Of a stretch of 64,000 nucleotides of DNA, positions 9,603 through 18,272 are shown in pieces; position 1 is the first letter of the stretch; the number at the start of each line of letters is the position of its first letter. The stretch comes from an uncultured Eubacteriales bacterium (GTDB lineage Bacteria; Bacillota; Clostridia; Christensenellales; Aristaeellaceae), in contig CACZXF010000018.1 of the NCBI GenBank assembly GCA_902785105.1, forward strand, positions 1 through 64,000, written 5' to 3'. Under the pieces are notes generated by a model. That model did not search any database. It was not told the DNA's origin and saw nothing but the letters and a program-made list of their open reading frames with translations. The position numbers and the translations under genes were made by a program.

Positions 9603-10853
9603 TCACCCCGCGTTTTTCGTCTCCCTTGCCACGGACAGCATCAGCTTCAGCCTGTTTTCCTGGTTGACGCGGGTGGCGCCGGGGTCGTAGTCGATGGGGA
9701 CGATGTTGGCTTCGGGAAACTTTTCGCGGAGGGCGCGTATGGTGCCCTTGCCGGCGATGTGGTTGGGGAGGCAGCCGAAGGGCTGGACGCAGACAATATT
9801 GGGCACGCCGGAATCGATCAACTCGCACATCTCGGCAGTGAGCAGCCAGCCCTCGCCCATCTTGCAGCCCACGCCCAGCACGCCGTCCAGCTCGCGGCGG
9901 GTGGTCTTGTAGGGTGTGGGGGGATTGAGGCGGGAGTTTGCGCGGATGGCTTTGGAGATGGTGGCCTCGATGTGGCCGACGTAGCGCATGGCCAGCTTGC
10001 AGAGGAGCTGGGCGAAGCGATTGCCGCCGTAGAGGTCCACGTCGTCAATGTTGTGGTCCAGCGCGTTCAGCAGAAAGCCCATCAGTCCCGGCACGTTGAC
10101 CTCGCAGCCCTGCTCCAGCAGGAACTTTTCGAGGTGATTGTTGGCGGTGTCGGAGTATTTCACATAGATCTCGCCGACGATGCCCACCTTCACCTTGTCG
10201 GCGGGAGTATAGGGTATGGAATCGAAGTCCTTCGCGATCTGCCGCACGTTCTTCCTGAAGCCCAGCGCCGCCGCCCTCGGGTGCCTGCGGAACTGGTCGG
10301 TCAGGCGGTCGGCCCACTGCTCCACCAGCTTCTCACACGCGCCCTTCTCGTTTTCGTAGGGCTCCACCTGGTTTTTCAGGCACATCAGTATGTCCGCGTA
10401 GAGTATGCCGAACATGCACTGGAGCAGCACCGTAGGCGTCAGCTTGAAGCCGCTGTTCTTCTCCAGCCCTGCCGGATTCAGCGAGATCACCGGCACCTGG
10501 CCCATGCCCGCCCGCACCAGCGCCTTGCGCAGCAGGTGGATGTAGTTGGAGGCCCGGCAGCCGCCCCCGGTCTGGGTGATGATCAGCGCGGTCTTGTTGA
10601 GGTCGTACTTGCCGCTTTGCAGCGCGTCGATGAACTGGCCGATGCACAGCAGCGCCGGGTAGCAGGTGTCGTTGTGGACATACTTTAGTCCCGCCGCCAC
10701 CACGCCCGGGCCGTCATTGTTCAACAGCTCCATGTGATAGCCGTGCAGGCCAAAGATGTCCCGCACCAGCCGCAGGTGCAGCGGCAGCATGTTGGGGATC
10801 AGTATGGTGTAATCCCGCTTCATCTCGCGGGTGAACTCGATGCGTTCCTGCAT
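9603..10853 (-). CDS. 2-hydroxyacyl-CoA dehydratase (HgdB/BcrC)-like protein
   Basis: 416 residues similar to the C-terminal part of the large clostridial activase proteins and to the dehydratase D-component family. Cysteines that could hold an iron-sulfur cluster occur in HNDTCYPALLC, TGGGCRASNY, VGCKMG and QPFGCLP. It begins 35 bases after the activase gene, with AACGAGGTCAAACC before the start, so both are one transcript. In many Clostridia these parts form one ~1,400-residue chain; here they are separate. The role is redox or radical-type dehydratase partner by family; the physiological substrate is unknown. Confidence 0.75.
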   Translation of the reverse strand: MQERIEFTREMKRDYTILIPNMLPLHLRLVRDIFGLHGYHMELLNNDGPGVVAAGLKYVHNDTCYPALLCIGQFIDALQSGKYDLNKTALIITQTGGGCRASNYIHLLRKALVRAGMGQVPVISLNPAGLEKNSGFKLTPTVLLQCMFGILYADILMCLKNQVEPYENEKGACEKLVEQWADRLTDQFRRHPRAAALGFRKNVRQIAKDFDSIPYTPADKVKVGIVGEIYVKYSDTANNHLEKFLLEQGCEVNVPGLMGFLLNALDHNIDDVDLYGGNRFAQLLCKLAMRYVGHIEATISKAIRANSRLNPPTPYKTTRRELDGVLGVGCKMGEGWLLTAEMCELIDSGVPNIVCVQPFGCLPNHIAGKGTIRALREKFPEANIVPIDYDPGATRVNQENRLKLMLSVARETKNAG

Positions 10854-10888
10854 GATGGTTTGACCTCGTTAGTTTATCCTTGATAGGT

Positions 10889-13801
10889 TCAGTCCTGCCC
10901 CAGCGCCGCGAACAGGCTTCTCAATCTTATGCGCACCGCGCCGGGGTTGGTGATCTCGTCGATCTTGAGCTGGGTGTAGAGCTTGTGGCCGTTTGACAGT
11001 ATGGCGCGAACCTCGTCGGTGGTGATGGCGTCCACGCCGCAGCCGAAGGACACGAGCTGTACCAGGTTGATGCCCGGATCGCCGCAGGTGGCGACGTACT
11101 GGGCGGCGGAGTACAGCCGGGAGTGGTAGGTCCACTGGTTCAGCACGTTGACCTTGAACTTCTGGACCTCCAGATTCACGCTGTCCTCGGTGACCACCAC
11201 CGCGCCGAGCTGGGCGATCTGCTGGTCGATGCCGTGGCTGATCTCCGGGTCGATGTGGTAGGGCCGGCCGCAGAGTATGATGACCGGGATGCCCTGTTCC
11301 CGGGCCTCTTTCAGCATCTCCGCGCCGCGCTTACGGACCGTCGCCATGTACTCGTCATAGGCGGCGTAGGCGGCGCGCACGGCGTCCCGGACCTCCCGCT
11401 TGGGAATGCCGGGGAAATACTGGTCCAGCACCTTGGCGAACTTCTTTTCAAAGTCCTTCGGGCGATGGATACCCAGATAATCCGATATGAATTTGACCTT
11501 TTTCAGGCCGGGGACGTTCAGCCTCAATACCTCGGGATAGTAGGCCACCACCGGGCAATTGTAATGATTGTCGCCCCGATGCTCGTCGAAATTGTAGCTC
11601 AGGCAGGGGTAGAACACCGCGTCCACGCCCTGCTCCAGCAGCCATTCCACGTGGCCGTGCATCAGCTTGGCGGGATAGCAGGCGGTGTCCGAGGGGATGG
11701 TCCGCTGGCCCATGGCGTAGAGCGCGTGGTCGGATTCCGGGGACTGCACCACCTCAAAGCCCAGCGTGGTGAACAGCTTGTGCCAGAAGGGGTACAGCTC
11801 GTACATGTTCAGCCCCATCGGTATGCCGATGCGGCCCCGCCGGTTTTCACCGGGGAGGAAGGAGCGTATCATATGCCGCTTGATCTCGTAGAGGTTCGGC
11901 ATGGCCTTCTTCCCGCTGCCGGTCATCTTTTCGCAACGGTTGCCGGAGATGAACTTACGCCCCTTGTCGAACTGTATGATGTTGAGCATACAGTGATTCT
12001 TGCAGCCCTGGCAGCGGGTGTTAGTGGTCTTCATGGTGAAAGCGTCCAGCTCGGCGGGAGAGAGGATGGTGCTCGTCCCCGTGGAGCGCCCCGCGGACCA
12101 GACCGCCACGCCGTAGGCCCCCATGAGCCCGGCGATGTTGGGACGAACTACGTCCTTGCCGATTTCACGCTCGAAGGCGCGGAGCACGGCGTCGTTTAAG
12201 AACGTGCCGCCCTGCACCACGATGTGGTCCCCCAGCTCGGCGGCGTTGGCCGTGCGTATGACCTTGTAGAGCGCGTTCTTCACGATGGAGATGGACAGGC
12301 CCGCGGAGATGTCCTCCAGCGTCGCGCCGTCCTTCTGCGCCTGCTTCACCGAGCTATTCATGAACACGGTGCAGCGGGAGCCCAGGTCCACCGGCTGCTT
12401 CGCCAGCAAGCCGCGGTGGGCGAACTCCTCCACCGGCAGACCCCAGGCGGCTGCGAAGGTCTGTATGAAGGAGCCGCAGCCCGAGGAACATGCCTCGTTT
12501 AAGAATATATCATCAATCGCGCCGTCGCGGATCTTGAAGCACTTGATGTCCTGTCCGCCGATGTCGATGATGAAATCCACCTGGGGCTGCAACTGCTTCG
12601 CTGCCAGGAAGTGGGCCACCGTCTCCACCACGCCGCCGTCCAGACGGAAAGCCGCTTGAACCAATGCCTCACCGTAGCCCGTGGAACCGGCTCCCGCCAC
12701 CGTGGCGTTGGGATACTCCGCATAGAACTCCTGCAGGAATTTCTGCACGGCGGGGAGGGGGTTGCCCTTGTTGGACATGTAGGCCGTTTTCAGCAGGTTG
12801 AAGTCCTCATCGATGACCACGGCCTTGATGGTGGTGGAACCGGAGTCGATGCCAATATATACCTTGCCTTTGTAATTCAGTTTGGAGACAGTGTCGATCC
12901 GGGCTTTGGCGTGCCTCTCTTTGAACTGCTGATATTCCGCTTCACTCTTGAACAACGGCGGACAGGAGACATACTTTGCGCTCTCGGCCCTGCGCTTGAT
13001 GCGTGGAATCAGCGCGTCGATATCCACCTCGCGCTCGGCCGACATGGCCGCTCCGATGGAGACGAAGTAGAGGGAATTTTCCGGGTGGATGCCCTCGATG
13101 CCCAGGGCCTTGTCGAAGCAGTCCCGAAGCTCGGAGAAAAAGGTCAGCGGGCCGCCGAGGTAGACCACGTTGCCGGTGATCTCGCGCCCCTGCGCAAGTC
13201 CCGCGATGGTCTGCCCGGCCACGGCCTCGAAAATAGAGCGGGCCACGTCCTCCTTGCGCGCGCCCTGATTGAGCAGCGGCTGTATATCGGACTTGGCGAA
13301 CACGCCGCAGCGGGAGGCGATGGCATAGCTCCGCTTGTGAGCGCGGGACATGGGCTCCAACTGCTCCACGGACACGTCCATCAAGGTCGCCATCTGATCG
13401 ATGAACGCGCCGGTGCCGCCCGCGCAGGTGCCGTTCATGCGCACCTCCAGGCCGCCCGCGCCAAGGCCGTGAGGGAGGAACAGTATCTTCGCGTCCTCGC
13501 CGCCCAGCTCGATGGCGCAGTCCGCCGCCGGAACCAGGTGCTTCAGTGCCACGCGGGTGGCATAGACCTCCTGCTGAAAGTCTATGTCCAGCTCCTCCGC
13601 CAGACCCATGCCGGCGGAGCCGGAGATGCCGAGGGTGAACTTCTCCTGCGGAAACTCCGACTTAATGGCGTACAGCAGCACCTCCGCAAGCTGCGCGATC
13701 TGCGATTTGTGGCGCTGATAGCGGGAAAATACGATATTGTCCCTCTCGTCCAGCACGACGCATTTGATGGTGGTCGACCCAATGTCCAGTCCGATTCTCA
13801 T
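10889..13801 (-). CDS. Tandem BcrAD/BadFG-type activase with DUF2229-like region
   Basis: 970 residues. Two ASKHA-type ATPase domains follow each other: the first starts MRIGLDIGSTTIKCVVLD, the second IGIDSGSTTIKAVVIDED near residue 320. Each carries cysteines typical of the HgdC family bridging [4Fe-4S] cluster (NGTCAGGTG and SRCGVF; ACSSGCGSF and SRCTVF). From about residue 600 a Cys-rich DUF2229-like part follows (TRCQGCKNHC). Members activate 2-hydroxyacyl-CoA dehydratases by ATP-driven electron transfer. Here the partner is the next gene. Substrate cannot be deduced. Confidence 0.82.
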   Translation of the reverse strand: MRIGLDIGSTTIKCVVLDERDNIVFSRYQRHKSQIAQLAEVLLYAIKSEFPQEKFTLGISGSAGMGLAEELDIDFQQEVYATRVALKHLVPAADCAIELGGEDAKILFLPHGLGAGGLEVRMNGTCAGGTGAFIDQMATLMDVSVEQLEPMSRAHKRSYAIASRCGVFAKSDIQPLLNQGARKEDVARSIFEAVAGQTIAGLAQGREITGNVVYLGGPLTFFSELRDCFDKALGIEGIHPENSLYFVSIGAAMSAEREVDIDALIPRIKRRAESAKYVSCPPLFKSEAEYQQFKERHAKARIDTVSKLNYKGKVYIGIDSGSTTIKAVVIDEDFNLLKTAYMSNKGNPLPAVQKFLQEFYAEYPNATVAGAGSTGYGEALVQAAFRLDGGVVETVAHFLAAKQLQPQVDFIIDIGGQDIKCFKIRDGAIDDIFLNEACSSGCGSFIQTFAAAWGLPVEEFAHRGLLAKQPVDLGSRCTVFMNSSVKQAQKDGATLEDISAGLSISIVKNALYKVIRTANAAELGDHIVVQGGTFLNDAVLRAFEREIGKDVVRPNIAGLMGAYGVAVWSAGRSTGTSTILSPAELDAFTMKTTNTRCQGCKNHCMLNIIQFDKGRKFISGNRCEKMTGSGKKAMPNLYEIKRHMIRSFLPGENRRGRIGIPMGLNMYELYPFWHKLFTTLGFEVVQSPESDHALYAMGQRTIPSDTACYPAKLMHGHVEWLLEQGVDAVFYPCLSYNFDEHRGDNHYNCPVVAYYPEVLRLNVPGLKKVKFISDYLGIHRPKDFEKKFAKVLDQYFPGIPKREVRDAVRAAYAAYDEYMATVRKRGAEMLKEAREQGIPVIILCGRPYHIDPEISHGIDQQIAQLGAVVVTEDSVNLEVQKFKVNVLNQWTYHSRLYSAAQYVATCGDPGINLVQLVSFGCGVDAITTDEVRAILSNGHKLYTQLKIDEITNPGAVRIRLRSLFAALGQD

Positions 13802-14122
13802 GATTACACTCCGGGATTGAAATACAGTGATGACAGATAAACCTGTCCATACTTATTATACCTATTAATGGACACGTTTGTATGTCAAGTTAACCAATAA
13901 TATTGTTATTTCTCGATGAATATTTGATGTATTATACCGCCTCAGGGATCGTATAGATGAGTTCTGCTTCACCTATGTCGACCCGGAGGGCACAAAGACG
14001 AAGCTTCTTCTCACAGAAAAGGCTAAAACCCTTCATCCGTTTTATTGGATAAGGGTTGGACGATTATTTTACGCTTAGCGATATACTTTTTTGAACCCCC
14101 GCACGATGCGAGGCTTTCGTAG

Positions 14123-14158
14123 TAAAAAAACTCACCGCACCCTCAGGCGCGGTGAGTG
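14123..14158 (-). terminator. Terminator of valS
   Basis: Minus-strand stem ACTCACCGCGCC / GGTGCGGTGAGT followed by seven T, starting a few bases after the valS stop. The 13.8-14.1 kb gap upstream holds an AT-rich stretch and a short in-frame fragment (around 13,970-14,060) with no convincing start. Confidence 0.85.
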
Positions 14159-14164
14159 GATTGA

Positions 14165-16891
14165 TTATTTCAGGCTCTCCATTTCCTCAATGCGGGCCTT
14201 GAGCTTTTCGAGGAGGCCGCGGTTGGTGGCGAGCTTTTCCTTTTCGGCTTCAACCAGGTGGGCGGGGGCCTTGCCGAGGAAGCCAGGGTTGGCGAGCATG
14301 TTCACGGCGCGGAGAATTTCGCCCTGGAGGCCCTTGAGATCCTTGGCGAGGCGCTTGAGTTCCTTCTGCACATCCACCAGCTCGCCCAGGGGCATGAACA
14401 GCTCGCAGGGCTCGGCGACGGCGGAAGCGGACTTATCGGGGTTGGCAGCTTTGGCGTCCAGAATCTGGATGCCGCTGGCGTTGGCGAGGCGCTTGAAGAA
14501 GCCCTCTGCCCCCTGGAGGGCCTCGGCCCAGCCGGCGTGGGGTTTGAGCATCAGCGTCGCCTTGCGGCCAGGCTGCACGTTCATCTCAGCGCGGAGGTTG
14601 CGCACGGCGCGGATGACATCCATGATGCCCTCCATGCGAGCGGCGTCCTCGGCGAAGTCGTATTCGGGGTTGCAGGTGGGCCACTGGGCCTTGATGAGCA
14701 TGCCTTCCGCGCCGGGCAGGTAGCCATACACTTCTTCGGTGATGAAGGGCATGTAGGGATGCAGCAACTTCAGCGTGCCGGTGAGCACGTGGAGCAGCAC
14801 CTCCTGGGTGGTCCGCTTCACGTCGCCCTCCTCGGCGTAGAGCCCCTGCTTCGCCATCTCGATGTACCAGTCGCAGAAGCTGGACCACACGAAGTCATAC
14901 AGCTTGGTGGCGGCCAGGCCCAGGTCGTAGTTCTCCAGGTTTTCGGTGACGCCGCGGACGGCCTCCTGATACTTGGTGAGAATCCACTTGTCGGCCAGGG
15001 AGAGCTTGCTCACGTCGATGCCCTGCGGCTCGAAGTCCTGGAGGTTCATCAGCACGAAGCGGCTGGCGTTCCAGATCTTGTTGGCGAAGTTTCGGAAGGA
15101 TTCCAGCTTTTCATCGGACATGCGGATGTCGCTGCCGGGGGCCACGCCCATCACCAGGGAGAAGCGGAGGGCGTCGGTGCCGTACTTGTCGATGACCTCG
15201 ATGGGGTCGATGCCGTTGCCCAGCGACTTGGACATCTTGCGGCCCTGGGCGTCGCGGACGATGCCGTGCATCAGCGCCACCTCGAAGGGGCATTCGCCGG
15301 TCTGCTCGATGCCGGAGAACACCATGCGGGCCAGCCAGAAGAATATGATGTCATAGCCGCAGGACAGCACGGTGTTGGGATAGTAATACTTGAAGTCCTC
15401 GGTCTGCTCGGGCCAGCCCAGCGTGGAGAAGGGCCACAGGGCGGAGGAGAACCAGGTGTCCAGCACGTCCTCGTCCTGATGGACGGGCTTGCCGCACTTC
15501 GGGCAGGTGGTGATGTCCTCCCGGGTGACGAAGGTCTCGCCGCAGTCGTCGCAGTAGAAGGCCGGGATGCGGTGGCCCCACCAGAGCTGGCGGCTGATGC
15601 ACCAGTCGCGGGTGTTCTCCATCCAGTTCAGATAGGTCTTTTCAAAGCGCTCCGGGATGAACCGCAGCTTCTTATCGTAGACCACCTGGCAGGCGGGCCT
15701 GGCCAGAGGCTCCATGCGGACGAACCACTGCTTGCTGACCATGGGCTCCAGCGTGGTGTGGCAACGGTAGCAGGTGCCCACCTCGTGGGACAGGGGCTCC
15801 ACGCTCTTCAGCAGATTCAGCGCGGTCAGGTCATCCACGATGGCCTTGCGGGCCTCCATGGTGGTCATGCCGGCGTACTTGCCGCAGTCCAGCACCTGGG
15901 GCTCGTCCTCGGTGGCCCGGCCAGAGGCGATGAGCTCGGCGACCTCTTTGGCCTCCTCCGCGCCGGTCATGTGGCCGTCATAGGTGAACACGCGGACCAT
16001 CGGCAGATTGTGGCGCTTGCCGACCTCGAAGTCGTTGGGGTCGTGGGCAGGGGTGATCTTCACCACGCCGGTGCCCTTCTCCATGTCGGCATGTTCGTCG
16101 CAGACGATGGGGATCTCCTTGTTCACCAGCGGCAGGATCACGTGGCAGCCGTGGAGGTGGGCATAGCGCGGGTCCTCCGGGTTGATGGCCACGGCAGTGT
16201 CGCCCAGCATGGTCTCCGGGCGGGTCGTCGCCAGCTCCAGCAGCTCGCCCGTCTCCTTCACGGGATAGAGCAGGTGCCAGAAGTGGCCGTTCTGGGTCTC
16301 ATATTCCACCTCGGCGTCGGACAGGGAGGTCTGGCAGCAGGGGCACCAGTTGATCATCCTGTAGCCGCGATAGATCAGATCCTTTTCATACAGCCGCACG
16401 AAGGTCTCGCGCACGGCGCGGGACAGGCCCTCGTCCATGGTGAAGCGCTCGCGGTTCCAGTCGCAGGACACGCCCAGCTTGCGAAGCTGGCGGACGATCC
16501 TCCCGCCGTACTCCTTCTTCCACGCCCAGGTGCGCTCCAGAAACTTTTCGCGGCCGATGGACTGCTTGGTCAGCCCCTCCTTGCGCAGGGCGTCCACCAC
16601 CTTCACCTCGGTGGCGATGGCGGCGTGGTCCGTGCCGGGCACCCACAGGGTCGGGTCGCCCTTCATGCGGTGATAGCGGATCAGCACGTCCTGGGGCATT
16701 TCGTCCAGCGCGTGGCCGATGTGGAGCTGGCCGGTGATGTTCGGCGGCGGCATGACGATGACGAAGGGCTTTTTGCTCTCGTCCTTCACCGGCGCAAAGG
16801 CCCCGGAGCTCTCCCACATATCATAGATGCGCCCCTCCACCTGATTGGGCTGAAACACCTTTTCCATCGTAAATTCCTGTTTGGCTTCCAT
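14165..16891 (-). CDS. valS: Valyl-tRNA synthetase
   Basis: Charges tRNA-Val; class I synthetase with an editing domain. 908 residues. The HIGH motif is PPPNITGQLHIGHAL, the signature KMSKS appears as GRKMSKSLGNG, and the editing-domain sequences LELATTRPETMLGDTAVAIN and KITPAHDPNDFEVG are intact. A zinc-type CDDCGETF...CPKCGKP pair and the C-terminal coiled-coil arm are present. ATG 16891 follows AAGGGGGATATAGAACA; the frame remains open upstream only because it runs through an intergenic repeat, so the longer version is rejected. Expression is probably controlled by the T-box leader at 17.35-17.6 kb. Confidence 0.96.
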   Translation of the reverse strand: MEAKQEFTMEKVFQPNQVEGRIYDMWESSGAFAPVKDESKKPFVIVMPPPNITGQLHIGHALDEMPQDVLIRYHRMKGDPTLWVPGTDHAAIATEVKVVDALRKEGLTKQSIGREKFLERTWAWKKEYGGRIVRQLRKLGVSCDWNRERFTMDEGLSRAVRETFVRLYEKDLIYRGYRMINWCPCCQTSLSDAEVEYETQNGHFWHLLYPVKETGELLELATTRPETMLGDTAVAINPEDPRYAHLHGCHVILPLVNKEIPIVCDEHADMEKGTGVVKITPAHDPNDFEVGKRHNLPMVRVFTYDGHMTGAEEAKEVAELIASGRATEDEPQVLDCGKYAGMTTMEARKAIVDDLTALNLLKSVEPLSHEVGTCYRCHTTLEPMVSKQWFVRMEPLARPACQVVYDKKLRFIPERFEKTYLNWMENTRDWCISRQLWWGHRIPAFYCDDCGETFVTREDITTCPKCGKPVHQDEDVLDTWFSSALWPFSTLGWPEQTEDFKYYYPNTVLSCGYDIIFFWLARMVFSGIEQTGECPFEVALMHGIVRDAQGRKMSKSLGNGIDPIEVIDKYGTDALRFSLVMGVAPGSDIRMSDEKLESFRNFANKIWNASRFVLMNLQDFEPQGIDVSKLSLADKWILTKYQEAVRGVTENLENYDLGLAATKLYDFVWSSFCDWYIEMAKQGLYAEEGDVKRTTQEVLLHVLTGTLKLLHPYMPFITEEVYGYLPGAEGMLIKAQWPTCNPEYDFAEDAARMEGIMDVIRAVRNLRAEMNVQPGRKATLMLKPHAGWAEALQGAEGFFKRLANASGIQILDAKAANPDKSASAVAEPCELFMPLGELVDVQKELKRLAKDLKGLQGEILRAVNMLANPGFLGKAPAHLVEAEKEKLATNRGLLEKLKARIEEMESLK

Positions 16892-16920
16892 TGTTCTATA
16901 TCCCCCTTTGTTGCTTATCA

Positions 16921-17094
16921 TACAAATTGGAAGTAGTCGGGAAACGGGATTCACCTCATCCGGCGCTTCGCGCCACCTTCCCCTCAAGGGGAAGGCTTTT
17001 GGCCCCGTCGTTCCCAGTCCCTTGCCTTCCCCTTGAGGGGAAGGTGCCCGTGAGGGCGGATGAGGTGATCTTGCCCCCAACCAATCCCTTCTTA
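16921..17094 (+). repeat. Intergenic element, core class 2 (copy E)
   Basis: Left end ACAAATTGGAAGTAGTCGGG and right end CAACCAATCCCTTCTTAC are diverged forms of the shared termini. The core begins CACCTCATCCGGCGCTTCG, contains the pair CCTTCCCCTCAAGGGGAAGG / CCTTCCCCTTGAGGGGAAGG, and ends GGCGGATGAGGTG. It lies inside the valS operon, between the small membrane protein and valS, and its outer end provides the stop codon of the former. Confidence 0.85.
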
Positions 17095-17337
17095 CAGACA
17101 AATGACCAGTATCGCCCCAATGCCACAGACGATGACGCCTGCCAGCCGCCAGAGGGGCTTTTTCCGGATGACCAGAGCGGAGACCAGCCCCGCCGCCATC
17201 ACGGCGATGCCCGCCCACTGGACGGGCTTGAGGCTCACCGGGCGAAGGGCTCCCTGCCCGGAAGATGTAATCATTACATAAACGCCCACGGCCAGGACGA
17301 TCACCGGGAGCAGAAAACGCCTGTGCTCTCCCGACAT
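17092..17337 (-). CDS. Small membrane protein between T-box and valS
   Basis: 81 residues: a short basic N terminus (MSGEHRRF), a first hydrophobic helix (LLPVIVLAVGVYVMI), a Gly/Ser/Gln loop, and two further helices ending ICGIGAILVICL. ATG follows AAGGGGGTGATGTC. It is the first coding region after the T-box terminator, so it is presumably read together with valS. The TAA stop coincides with the end of repeat copy E, so the original C terminus may have differed. No family recognised. Confidence 0.6.
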   Translation of the reverse strand: MSGEHRRFLLPVIVLAVGVYVMITSSGQGALRPVSLKPVQWAGIAVMAAGLVSALVIRKKPLWRLAGVIVCGIGAILVICL

Positions 17338-17344
17338 GACATCA

Positions 17345-17597
17345 CCCCCTTCACGACATAAAAAACACGGAGCATCAGCCCACACAAGGGCGGATTGCTC
17401 CGCGGTACCACCTTATTCGGCCTGACATATGTCGTCAAGCCCTCTCTGCGCTCTAAGGGGCGCACCCCGATGGGCTACTCCATTCACCCGTCCGTCTCCA
17501 AAGCGACCTTCACCCGCGCCTTGTCCCGGGCGGCCTTCCAGCCATCGAACCACCCTCTCTTGGGGAATGCGCCGATTACTCCTCTTTGTCATCGACA
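17345..17597 (-). ncRNA. T-box leader (probably valine-specific)
   Basis: Minus-strand leader of about 250 bases after the promoter. It contains AGTAA and AGAGAGG motifs of stem I, then the T-box antiterminator sequence AAGGTGGTACCGCGG (17400-17414), then a terminator hairpin GGAGCA...TGCTCC followed by GTGTTTTTT (17361-17403 region). Uncharged tRNA pairing to the bulge would favour read-through into the small membrane gene and valS. A GTC in GAAGGTCGC is the likely specifier, but I assign it only from the downstream gene. Confidence 0.88.
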
Positions 17598-17603
17598 GGT
17601 ATC

Positions 17604-17633
17604 ATTATAGCACCCCGCCGGGACTTTCGTCAA
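17604..17633 (-). promoter_or_regulatory. Promoter of the T-box leader
   Basis: Minus strand TTGACG, 18 bases, TATAAT with TGC before the -10 (extended -10). Confidence 0.75.
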
Positions 17634-17669
17634 TCGATTTTTCGGAGGTTTAACAGCAATAGGGCAGTA

Positions 17670-17725
17670 CACAAGGAGATAGTTCTCGAATGAAGCCGTT
17701 AAAATACAGAGAACCATCCCTTGTG
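17670..17725. repeat. Palindrome flanking the Nif11 gene (3' side)
   Basis: CACAAGGAGATAGTTCTC ... GAGAACCATCCCTTGTG: arms of 17-18 bases around a 21-base loop. It lies 37 bases past the stop of the Nif11 gene and may act as its terminator, though no T run follows. Its end sequence GAGAACCATCCCTTGTG resembles that of the palindrome on the other side of the gene. Confidence 0.6.
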
Positions 17726-17761
17726 TTCGTCTTGAGATTGTTTTGCCCATCTGTTCAGATA

Positions 17762-18166
17762 TCATGTACGCACTTTCTTTTCATGCTTGCAAAGCTTGCA
17801 TTTATATATATTATAGCCTCGGGTAGAGCCAAACCAATACCGCTCCTCAACGTGACCGGTCAAAACAAAAACGTGCATGAAACCGTTCTTATCCCCACGG
17901 CAGTGTGTGGCCTGAGCTTCTTTCTGCTCGTCCTTGGGCATACCATGCCCCATGGGAAGGCACCCGCCCACCACCGCATTAAGATCGTCGAGGGAAAGCT
18001 CTCTGGCCTCGTTCATGGCCTCGGTAATCTCCTCCAGCGTACAATCATATCCCATTTCCTTTGCGAACGGCACCGCGTCCTCGGGTTTGGTGTTCTCCGT
18101 ACGCGCACGAAGTTCTTCATCTTCCATAATAGCCTGTACAAATTTTACGGCCGATTCTTTTGACAC
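17762..18166 (-). CDS. Nif11-like leader peptide (putative RiPP precursor)
   Basis: 134 residues. Residues 1-~66 look like a Nif11-type leader: SKESAVKFVQAIMEDEELRA, an alpha-helical acidic region, and the end SLDDLNAVVGG, a double-glycine cleavage motif. The presumptive core or cargo (~67 residues) has CLPMGHGMP, THCRGDKNG and a CKLCKHEKK pair that could bind zinc or be modified at cysteine. The start is GTG with GAGGAGGATACATCT before it. No maturation enzyme, protease-exporter or other precursor lies nearby. It could be an orphan RiPP substrate or a small zinc-ribbon protein carrying the Nif11 domain. Confidence 0.75.
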   Translation of the reverse strand: MSKESAVKFVQAIMEDEELRARTENTKPEDAVPFAKEMGYDCTLEEITEAMNEARELSLDDLNAVVGGCLPMGHGMPKDEQKEAQATHCRGDKNGFMHVFVLTGHVEERYWFGSTRGYNIYKCKLCKHEKKVRT

Positions 18167-18195
18167 AGATGTATCCTCCTCGTTATAGGATAAAT

Positions 18196-18264
18196 AGGGA
18201 CAGTTTTCTGCGTTATGCAGGGCGAATATAGCCGACATAACACAGAAAACCGTCCTCCCTTGTG
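18196..18264. repeat. Palindrome flanking the Nif11 gene (5' side)
   Basis: Imperfect inverted repeat of about 21 bases: AGGGACAGTTTTCTGCGTTATG and CATAACACAGAAAACCGTCCT, followed by CCCTTGTG. On the minus strand it lies between the acyl-CoA synthetase stop and the Nif11 start, so it can be the synthetase terminator, a leader structure, or the end of a small element. Confidence 0.6.
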
Positions 18265-18272
18265 TTTATTAT

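Noticed and set aside
13930..14060. Coding remnant before the valS terminator
   Set aside because: A short stretch reads like protein (EFCFTYVDPEGTKTK) but has no start, no stop context and no recognisable family; too little to annotate.
14258..16936. 892-codon open frame antisense to valS
   Set aside because: His/Gly/Leu-rich shadow of valS; the real synthetase motifs are on the minus strand. The same holds for long antisense frames over ftsA, the isomerases and the flavodiiron gene.
16892..17218. N-terminal extension of ValS upstream of 16891
   Set aside because: It would translate intergenic repeat copy E and overlap the small membrane gene; a strong ribosome-binding site precedes ATG 16891.
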